From contig NZ_JAUCFJ010000002.1 in assembly GCF_030348505.1 (NCBI RefSeq), positions 3,848,001 through 3,912,000 of the forward strand: a DNA stretch of 64,000 bases, written 5' to 3'. Each line of letters begins with the position of its first letter. The first letter of the stretch is position 1. A program made the translations under genes and the position numbers. Below are positions 57,954 to 64,000 of this stretch, piece by piece. The DNA is from Lysinibacillus sp. G4S2 (GTDB lineage Bacteria; Bacillota; Bacilli; Bacillales_A; Planococcaceae). The notes under the pieces are model-generated. The model worked only from the letters and a program-made list of their open reading frames with translations, had not been told where the DNA came from and ran no database searches.

Positions 57954-58237
57954 TGAAGGAATTATTCCCAAAACAACATGTGATGGGCTTTGCCTTCTCA
58001 CTATTACTAACAGTTGTAGCTTTAGCTGTTGTTAAGTTTGATATGTCTGCTAACATGGCACTTGGTATTTTACTAGTGACTGCTATTGCACAAGCAACTG
58101 TACAATTAGTATTATTCATGCACATCGGTGAATCTGAAGATAAGAAAGCGTTATATATAACGATTTTATATGCAGTATTCGTAGGTGTTGTTACAATCCT
58201 AGGTACATTATTCGCAATGATCTGGGGCTATAACTGA
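57953..58237 (+). CDS. qoxD: aa3-type quinol oxidase subunit IV
   Basis: A 94-residue protein with three membrane helices and the typical subunit IV text QHVMGFAFSLLLTVVAL and AQATVQLVLFMHIGE. It is the last gene of the operon, starting within the TGATG overlap with qoxC and followed by an intrinsic terminator. Confidence 0.95.
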   Translation: MKELFPKQHVMGFAFSLLLTVVALAVVKFDMSANMALGILLVTAIAQATVQLVLFMHIGESEDKKALYITILYAVFVGVVTILGTLFAMIWGYN

Positions 58238-58239
58238 TA

Positions 58240-58282
58240 AAAAAAGTCGAGAAAATGATTTCATTTTCTCGGCTTTTTCTTT
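58240..58282 (+). terminator. intrinsic terminator of qoxABCD
   Basis: GTCGAGAAAATGA and TCATTTTCTCGGC make a 12-13-bp stem with almost no loop, followed by T5CT4. Confidence 0.9.
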
Positions 58283-58485
58283 TTGGAAAAAATTTTTTTC
58301 GTCAGTTTATGAACGCCCTTTCGCATAACTCACATTAGGTACAGTTAGTCCTAATTATTTTATGCTCTAATAGCAACGAATAACTCTAATGCCTCGAACA
58401 CTGAATCAACACTAGATCCTGTGCTCACCTATTTCAAGTCAAACATCAATTTCCAAAAGTTGTAAGGTAATCTATCAACTAGCTC

Positions 58486-58550
58486 AACTGACACCCCCTG
58501 AAGCTCCAGTCGGAACGGAAATCAACCACACATTATAGTGATGATGAGCC
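58486..58550. repeat. right-end fragment of the ISL3-like MITE
   Basis: CCAGTCGGAACGGAAATCAA, then CCACACATTATAGTGATGATGAGCC, equals the right end of the full element with small changes. It lies about 185 bases before a full copy in the same gap. Confidence 0.65.
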
Positions 58551-58735
58551 TTTTAACTTGAAAATCTCGGCTTTTAGAGAGTATTTACAAAACTTATTTT
58601 AGGCTAAGTGCATAAAATCACTGTCAGCAGCAAGGGATAAGATACTAGTTGAAATACTCCTTTACTACAACATCAACATCATTTGAATCTTCTAGCAAAA
58701 AAACTGATTACTAGCGTTAGCTTACTGACTTTTAT

Positions 58736-59140
58736 GGCTCATCACCAAAAGTTGTGGATGACATTTTTTAAAATATATGCGCTGTATTTTAGTTGATCTT
58801 CGTTACGACTGGGCGACTCCTTGGGGATCAGCGATAGAGGAACGAAGACTAAGAGCATCACATCCTGTGATAACGCCTTCGTGACCAACATCGTGTTGGT
58901 CCGAGACCCTGGAGCGAGCAACGCGAGTGAAGCGGCTCATCGGACGCCCCCAGGAAGCTCTGCTCTGAGCGAAAGCAAAGCGGCTGTTTTATCTGCGCGA
59001 AAGCGAAGCGTCAGCAATTGTTTTATCTGTGCGAAAGCGTAGCGACAGCAACAACAAATGTTTTCTGTAGCGAAAGCAAAGCGGCAGCTACAAAGCGCCC
59101 AGTCGGAACGGAAATCAACCACACGTTTTGGTGAAGAGCC
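58736..59140. mobile_element. ISL3-like MITE, longest copy (405 bp)
   Basis: Left end GGCTCATCACCAAAAGTTG and right end (reverse complement) GGCTCTTCACCAAAACGTG are inverted repeats. The 8 bases ACTTTTAT flank both sides exactly. The right half contains three tandem modules of about 35 bases (GCGAAAGCGAAGCG or GCGAAAGCAAAGCG with AACAATTG/AACAAATG). The left half contains TCCTTGGGGATCAGCGA and GCGAGCAACGCGAGTGAAGC segments shared with 10541-10789. It has no transposase. Small frames read through it are not credible genes. Confidence 0.85.
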
Positions 59141-59389
59141 ACTTTTATACCACCTTTGCAATATTTTACTATAGCTAATAAAGAATTTTTTTACATCAAT
59201 CATTATTCATGTACTACTTTTTCTTGTTATTTAACTAAGCACGAAGACTTATAAACATAAGGATAAATTAGGAATTTACTATTATTTCGACATTGAATTA
59301 GCATTATTTTATAAATAATGAAACTTTTCCTTTTATAGTAATGTATACTAGTAGATATTGTTTTTTACTAAGAATAGGAGATGAAATTA

Positions 59390-60247
59390 ATGAACAAAGT
59401 TTTTAAAGTTTTAAGTGTTGGAGCACTAGCACTAACACTAGCTGCTTGTAACAGTAGCGCTACCCCAACGAAAGACTCAACTAAAAAAAGTGATCTCACT
59501 TTAGAGCAAGTTTATGACAAAGCGGTAGAGCGTCAAGCAGACGTTAAAAGCGTGAGTGCAAAAATGGAGATGTCTCAAAAAACAAAAGCTGGATCAGGTG
59601 ATCAAGCTATGGAGATTGCCATGGATTCAAAAATGGAGATGGATGTAATCTCTGATCCACTTGCTGCGCACATAACAGGATCAATGACAATGCCTGATAT
59701 GACTACTGAAGGCAAAACTATGGATATGCCGATCGATATGTACATGAAGAAGGATCAAGGCTTTTTCATGAAGGATCCAACAACTGACGGCTGGTTTAAA
59801 TTACCAAGCGAACAATTTGATGCAGTTTTAGAGCAAACGGCATCATCTGCAAACGCTAAAGAACAATTAGAGCAGCTTAAAAAGTTTATCGGTGATTTCA
59901 AATTTGAGCAAACTGATGATGCATATATCTTAACGTTAGAAGCAAAAGGTGATAAATTTAAAGAACTTATCGATTCTGAAATGAAAAAGTCAATGAAAGA
60001 CCTTGGTCTTGAAGAAAATCCACTTGATAACATGACAATCGATAAATTAAATTACGTTCTGCAAATCGATAAAGAAACTTTCGATACAGAAAAAATGGAT
60101 ATGAATTTTGATATAAAAATGAAAGTTGAAGATCAGGAAATATCAACGTCAACAAAATCAGTTGTGACTTATACTGAATTCAATAACTTAAAAACAATTG
60201 ACATCCCACAAGACATTATCGATAAGGCAGCAACAACACCACAATAA
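59390..60247 (+). CDS. DUF6612-type lipoprotein
   Basis: The 285-residue protein has a lipobox LTLAAC (Cys at about residue 20) and a Thr/Ser/Lys-rich linker, then a domain with repeated Met/Lys-rich strands (SAKMEMSQKTKAG, MTMPDMTTEGKTMDMPIDMY, LNYVLQIDKETFDTEKMDMN). This is the LolA/LppX-like plan of Bacillus lipoproteins of the DUF6612 group. ATG at 59390 lies nine bases after AGGAG; the ATG at 59381 is inside that site. Its role is unknown; it acts outside the membrane. Confidence 0.82.
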   Translation: MNKVFKVLSVGALALTLAACNSSATPTKDSTKKSDLTLEQVYDKAVERQADVKSVSAKMEMSQKTKAGSGDQAMEIAMDSKMEMDVISDPLAAHITGSMTMPDMTTEGKTMDMPIDMYMKKDQGFFMKDPTTDGWFKLPSEQFDAVLEQTASSANAKEQLEQLKKFIGDFKFEQTDDAYILTLEAKGDKFKELIDSEMKKSMKDLGLEENPLDNMTIDKLNYVLQIDKETFDTEKMDMNFDIKMKVEDQEISTSTKSVVTYTEFNNLKTIDIPQDIIDKAATTPQ

Positions 60248-60273
60248 TTAACATAGTATCTTCAAAGTTTATA

Positions 60274-60323
60274 AAAAAGAAATCTGCGTGCTTCCTATAG
60301 GAATTGCACGCAGATTTCTTTTT
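60274..60323. terminator. bidirectional intrinsic terminator
   Basis: AAGAAATCTGCGTGC and its exact complement GCACGCAGATTTCTT enclose a 14-base loop, with T5 on one side and A5 on the other. It serves the lipoprotein gene and the convergent UspA gene. Confidence 0.92.
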
Positions 60324-60356
60324 ATTTGGAATACCAATTCAATTTAAAACACCTTT

Positions 60357-60782
60357 TTAACGAACAATTAGAACATCGCATTTAGCATGTCGAACGATTC
60401 TCTCTGCAACTGAACCTAGTACCATCTTCTCAAACGGATTTAACCCTGTTGCGCCACATACAATTAAGCTAACATCAGGTAGTTGAGTTAAAATCCCTTT
60501 CGGAGAACCAGTTTCTACTACAGTTTCAATTTCTTTCACCCCTGCTTCTAACCCTGTCTTTTTTAGATTTTCTATTTTACTTATATTCTCTTTTTTTAAT
60601 TCCTCAGCGTATTTTAAATCATAAGCGGAAATTGACCCAAAGGACTTTGTATCAACGACATTAACTAACATTAAAGTTGCATCATACTGTAATGCTAATT
60701 CAGTAGCTTGTTCGAATGCATTTAATGACTGTTCTGAAAAATCAATTGCCACAGCAATTTTTTTATAATTATTTTTTGGCAT
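60357..60782 (-). CDS. universal stress protein UspA family
   Basis: The 141-residue protein has the UspA fold: KKIAVAIDFSEQSLNAFEQA at the start and the ATP-binding GATGLNPFEKMVLGSVAERI (about 110-129), then CDVLIV. The G-2x-G-9x-G-S pattern indicates the ATP-binding subgroup. ATG at 60782 follows AAGGAG by seven bases; a frame extended to 60806 has no site. It is convergent with the lipoprotein gene. Confidence 0.94.
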   Translation of the reverse strand: MPKNNYKKIAVAIDFSEQSLNAFEQATELALQYDATLMLVNVVDTKSFGSISAYDLKYAEELKKENISKIENLKKTGLEAGVKEIETVVETGSPKGILTQLPDVSLIVCGATGLNPFEKMVLGSVAERIVRHAKCDVLIVR

Positions 60783-61029
60783 AGTAGTTCTCCTTGTCCT
60801 CAACATAATTGAATGTTTTTTATCATTATATCACAAATGGAATTCGATACAGTTATTGTCATAATTTATTCCCAAAGAGCCCAAGTCTTATCATTGCTCG
60901 ATGTAAAGAGCTGAAGAACCATCCCTTGCCGTTTTTCGCTACCTTCAGAGCATCCTACGAACAGAAGCATTGTTAGCAATTTCGGAATGATATTTTTCTT
61001 TAACTTTTCTTCACCTTTTTCTTTTAACT

Positions 61030-61060
61030 CCAAAAGAAAAAGACGTCACTTAGACGCCTT
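61030..61060 (-). terminator. intrinsic terminator of the 53-residue gene
   Basis: GGCGTC and GACGTC enclose TAAGT and lead into T5CT4 on the minus strand. The stem overlaps the stop codon. Confidence 0.7.
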
Positions 61061-61207
61061 TTCCATTATGCTTTCAAACTCTAATATTTCACCTTTAGCC
61101 TTTGTTTTTTCCAGCACCTCTAAATACTCTTCTTTTCGATTGATGAGTCGTTCCTGCTGCAATTTTTGGTATGAATTAAGAAAGTCATAACTAGCTGCTT
61201 TTTCCAT
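61046..61207 (-). CDS. hypothetical small protein, 53 residues
   Basis: On the minus strand ATG at 61207, seven bases after GAGGTG, opens a 53-codon frame: MEKAASYDFLNSYQKLQQER, then a Glu/Lys-rich helix (EEYLEVLEKTKAKGEILEFE) and a stop at 61046 that sits inside an intrinsic terminator. The good ribosome binding site, the charged heptad-like text and the terminator argue for a real gene. I know no family; it looks like a short coiled-coil protein. Confidence 0.7.
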   Translation of the reverse strand: MEKAASYDFLNSYQKLQQERLINRKEEYLEVLEKTKAKGEILEFESIMEKASK

Positions 61208-61469
61208 TAACTCACCTCATAAAGTAGATTCTATTATCACTATTATAATGTTGGTATTTTTTTCTGACAATTATATTTATTGTTTTTGATTATAACGTAC
61301 CAATTGCATGAAGGCTAAAAGATATAAATTATTGGCTTAACATTCGTAGTTGTCTAAACTTCTTAGACATATTCCCTATTTAGAGTAATTTAACTTTAGA
61401 TTCAATCCCCTCTCCCTAGGTATCTAAACCCAATGGAAAAGATAGACGACATCCACCAGAGATTTTAGG

Positions 61470-61543
61470 CCAACACGATATTGGTCACTCAGGCGTTTTC
61501 AAAGGAGGTGAAGTTCCTCTTTTCAGCGGATGTTTAGAAAACA
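61470..61543. repeat. relic of the mosaic repeat
   Basis: CACGATATTGGTCACTCAGG and GTTCCTCTTTTCAGCGGATG correspond to segments of the repeat at 9561-9715. No ends are preserved. Confidence 0.5.
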
Positions 61544-61556
61544 ACTAAAACAACTT

Positions 61557-61594
61557 AAAAATCCGCCAGACTATTCCTGTCTAGCGGATTTTAT
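61557..61594 (-). terminator. intrinsic terminator of the esterase operon
   Basis: AATCCGC-AGAC pairs with GTCT-GCGGATT over a short loop, followed by T5 on the minus strand, just after the esterase stop. Confidence 0.85.
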
Positions 61595-61603
61595 ATTTTT
61601 AGA

Positions 61604-62557
61604 CTATAAATGAACAGAAACATTACGATTTAAAACATATTTAGCGGCCTCAACATATTCTGTTGCTGCTCTTTGGCTAATTGCTGCTGTTGGAACGATG
61701 CTTTCAAAGGCATGATAACAGCCCGGATACAAATGAAATTCAACATCAACACCAGCCTGACATAGCCTTGTTACATATTGTAATGTTTCATCACGGAAAG
61801 GATCTAATTGACCAACACATGTATAAGTAAATGGTAAACCAGATAAGTCTTCTGCTCTTGCAGCTGCAGCATATTGTGACACATTATCACTACCATTCTC
61901 CCCATTTAAATACATTTCCCAACCCTTTTGATTTAAATCATGATTCCATATCATATGTCCTGTAATCTCCAAAGAAGAAGGCGTATTATTGCGATCATCA
62001 ATCATTGGATAAAGTGGCATTTGAAAGCTAAGCTTAGGATAATTTCTATCACGAGCTAGCAATGCTAAGGCTGCTGTTAACCCACCTCCCGCACTTGCTC
62101 CAGCTATGCCAATACGGGCACTATCAATGCCTAGATCAATTGCATGATCAGCTATCCATTTTAGAGCTGCGTAGCAATCCTCAATTGGTGCAGGATATGG
62201 ATGCTCAGGTGCGAGTCGGTAGTCCACTGACACTACGATACAATTTGCTTCATTCACGAAACGTTGACATAGTAAATCATCGCCCTCTGGAGCACCTATT
62301 ACATATCCTCCTCCATGAATCCATAAAAGTGCTGGTAAATCCCCTGTTTTTTCCTTCTGCTTATAGATTCTTATACGCAGTGAATCATTATCATCTGGTC
62401 CTTGAATAACTTTGTTTTCAACAGAAATATTGTCAGCTATCGCAGCAGGTTGAGCAGTAGCAGCCATCCCCTCTCTAGTAGCCTCTACATTGTCTAAATC
62501 TAAAGGCGGGAATAGTGATAACGTTTCTCTTAGTTCTGGGTTAATACGATTTTCCAT
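61604..62557 (-). CDS. alpha/beta hydrolase (hormone-sensitive-lipase-type esterase)
   Basis: The 317-residue protein has the oxyanion motif HGGGYVIG (about 81-88), the nucleophile GASAGG (about 156-161), the catalytic Asp in QLDPFRDE and the His in CYHAFE (about 286-291), which is the family IV (HSL) plan of carboxylesterases. ATG at 62557 has AAAGG nine bases upstream; the ATG at 62566 lies on that site. It is the last gene of a run with an SDR and a Baeyer-Villiger monooxygenase. Its likely job is to cleave the ester or lactone made by the monooxygenase. Confidence 0.92.
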   Translation of the reverse strand: MENRINPELRETLSLFPPLDLDNVEATREGMAATAQPAAIADNISVENKVIQGPDDNDSLRIRIYKQKEKTGDLPALLWIHGGGYVIGAPEGDDLLCQRFVNEANCIVVSVDYRLAPEHPYPAPIEDCYAALKWIADHAIDLGIDSARIGIAGASAGGGLTAALALLARDRNYPKLSFQMPLYPMIDDRNNTPSSLEITGHMIWNHDLNQKGWEMYLNGENGSDNVSQYAAAARAEDLSGLPFTYTCVGQLDPFRDETLQYVTRLCQAGVDVEFHLYPGCYHAFESIVPTAAISQRAATEYVEAAKYVLNRNVSVHL

Positions 62558-62575
62558 CCTTTTCATCCTTTCATC

Positions 62576-63301
62576 TTAAGAAGTTAATCCACCATCAATC
62601 GTCATAACTGCACCATTTACATAAGAAGCATTCGTTGAAATTAAGAAACTGATCACATTTGCAATCTCTTTTGGTGTTGCGAGTCTTCGCATAGGTCCGT
62701 TTTCCTCTGGACTCGACTCTAATCCCTTCGTCATATTCGTTACAACACCACCAGGGCATATAGCATTTACTCTTATTCCACTAGGACCATATTCGATGGC
62801 TGCTGTTTTTGTTAGTCCAATGACACCATGTTTACTCGCTGCATAGCCACCTAAATATGGCTGACCTTGAATGCCTGCTGCAGATGCAGTGTTCACAATA
62901 ACTCCTGATTTTTGTTGCTCCATTTCTTTTAATACATATTTTAAGCCTAGAAATGCTCCTTTAAGATTAACGGCTATAACTTTATCAAACGTCTCTTCTT
63001 CTATATCTCCTAATAAAGATGGAGGGCTTAATATACCAGCATTATTAATAAAAATATCAATCTTCCCAAAGTTCTCCTTTGCTGCTGCTACATACTTCTT
63101 GACATCCTGACTTTTGGACACATCTGCATGTACAAAAATAGCATGTTGATTATGTTCTTTTACAGCTTCTAAAGTTTCTTGACCATTGTTGTCATCAAAG
63201 TCTACTAAAACAATCGTCATATCCTTTTTCGCTAAAAGTTTAGCAGTTTCTCTTCCTATACCGCTCCCAGCTCCCGTAATAATTGCAACCTGCTGTTTCA
63301 T
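62576..63301 (-). CDS. short-chain dehydrogenase/reductase
   Basis: The 241-residue classical SDR has the cofactor motif TGAGSGIG (residues 9-16), NNAG (about 87-90), the catalytic Ser in NTASAAG and YAASK (about 153-157), and PGG-x-V-x-T-x-M. An Asp after the second strand (VDFDD) suggests NAD+ preference. It lies 28 bases after the monooxygenase gene and 18 bases before the esterase start. It could oxidise an alcohol to the ketone used by the monooxygenase. Confidence 0.94.
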   Translation of the reverse strand: MKQQVAIITGAGSGIGRETAKLLAKKDMTIVLVDFDDNNGQETLEAVKEHNQHAIFVHADVSKSQDVKKYVAAAKENFGKIDIFINNAGILSPPSLLGDIEEETFDKVIAVNLKGAFLGLKYVLKEMEQQKSGVIVNTASAAGIQGQPYLGGYAASKHGVIGLTKTAAIEYGPSGIRVNAICPGGVVTNMTKGLESSPEENGPMRRLATPKEIANVISFLISTNASYVNGAVMTIDGGLTS

Positions 63302-63329
63302 CCCTAGTTCTCCCTTCCTCGTACATTGG

Positions 63330-64000
63330 TTAAGACATTGTTTTTAATTTTTGCAACGTAAAACCTTCAAAATTGTTTTGGGCAATCTCAATGCAACGTT
63401 TTGTATAATAATCAAATCCTCCAAGATAAATTAAAAAACTTCGATGCTTTCCAGCAATATTGGCGCCCGTGTACCAAGAGTCGCCTTTAACATATAATGT
63501 TGTATTTGCAACTTCACGACAATGCTTGCTCCATTCTTCCTCTGCCTGCACATTGGTATCCATTAAATCTATGTCGTGCTCACGTAAATATTCAATACAA
63601 TTAGCGATCCATTCAACGTGCTGTTCAATAGCAATTGGCATATTGACAAGCACCGATGGACTTTCGGGACCTGTAATCATAAACAAGTTTGGGAATCCTG
63701 CCGTCGTTAAGCCTAAATACGTTCTAACCGACGCCCCGTTCTCCCATTTATCTTTTAATGCAATGCCACCTCTTCCTTTAATATCGATTTTAAACAATGG
63801 ACCTGTCATACCATCATAACCAGTAGCGAAAATAAGAATATCTAATTCATATTGATCATCCGCTGTTTTAACACCAGTTTCTGTTATTTCATCTATTGGT
63901 GATTCCTTTACATCAACTAATAAAACATTGTCTCTGTTGTATGTTTCAAAATAATCGGTATCTAATACTTGTCTTTTCGTTCCATACATATACTTCGGAC
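63330..64000 (-). CDS. Baeyer-Villiger-type FAD monooxygenase (5' end cut by window edge)
   Basis: The visible C-terminal 223 residues match cyclohexanone/phenylacetone monooxygenase-like enzymes: KRQVLDTDYFETYNRDNVLL, the second-domain motif ILIFATGYDGMTGPL, GFPNLFMITGPESPSVLVN and SWYTGANIAGK. These enzymes insert oxygen next to a carbonyl with NADPH and O2. The FAD and NADPH sites and the start lie beyond position 64000; an internal Met at 63989 is not the start. It heads an operon with an SDR and an esterase. Confidence 0.9.
   Translation of the reverse strand, partial: PKYMYGTKRQVLDTDYFETYNRDNVLLVDVKESPIDEITETGVKTADDQYELDILIFATGYDGMTGPLFKIDIKGRGGIALKDKWENGASVRTYLGLTTAGFPNLFMITGPESPSVLVNMPIAIEQHVEWIANCIEYLREHDIDLMDTNVQAEEEWSKHCREVANTTLYVKGDSWYTGANIAGKHRSFLIYLGGFDYYTKRCIEIAQNNFEGFTLQKLKTMS

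Noticed and set aside
58821..59203. Frames on both strands within the 405-bp repeat
   Set aside because: Composition follows the repeat modules; no start signals and no conservation expected beyond the DNA repeat.

Overview
The window comes from a low-GC, endospore-forming Firmicute, most likely Lysinibacillus or a close relative. The backbone follows the Bacillus chromosome order rplU - spoIVFBA - minDC - mreDCB - radC - maf - spoIIB position - folC - valS - spoVID position - hemLBDCXA - engB - lonA - clpX - tig - ysoA. Spore genes, SLH-domain surface proteins and AT-rich codon use support this. The genus is inferred from content; no 16S gene is present.

Layout. 1-8.7 kb: minus-strand rplU (cut by the window edge), SpoIVFA/SpoIVFB, MinCD, MreBCD, radC and maf. 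radC is interrupted inside its metal-binding motif by a 1.1-kb group II intron without an ORF. 8.8-13.4 kb: a short SpoIIB-like gene, an SRPBCC protein and two translationally coupled folC paralogs. 13.6-19.3 kb is accessory: a hypothetical gene, an NDH-2-like flavoprotein paired with an ECF41 sigma factor and a matching promoter, a gene remnant, and two Rpn/PD-(D/E)XK genes, one truncated. 19.4-23.8 kb: valS with its T-box leader, a small membrane protein and a SpoVID-position gene. 24-30.3 kb is a second accessory block, part of which looks like gene cassettes separated by a repeated spacer. 30.4-36.9 kb: the haem cluster, with a PerR-like box at the hemA promoter. 37.4-43.9 kb: three secreted surface proteins (two with SLH domains, one of these also with a von Willebrand A domain) and a YjfB-like peptide. 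44-51.7 kb: engB, lonA, clpX, tig and a TPR gene. 51.9-58.3 kb: a hypothetical gene, a DUF2785 gene and the qoxABCD quinol oxidase operon. 59.4-64 kb: a lipoprotein, a UspA protein, a 53-residue protein and an esterase - SDR - Baeyer-Villiger monooxygenase operon that runs off the right edge.

Intergenic DNA carries many dispersed repeats. One family has ISL3-like inverted ends (GGCTCATCACCAAAA), is 67-405 bp long, shows 8-bp target duplications at its best copies and codes for nothing, so it looks like a MITE. A second family is palindromic (TTTATCTTCATTCAG and its complement). Both have variable middles made of short modules such as GCTTCGCTTTCGC. Nearly all genes end at a clear intrinsic terminator. 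No tRNA, rRNA, CRISPR array, complete IS or prophage was seen.
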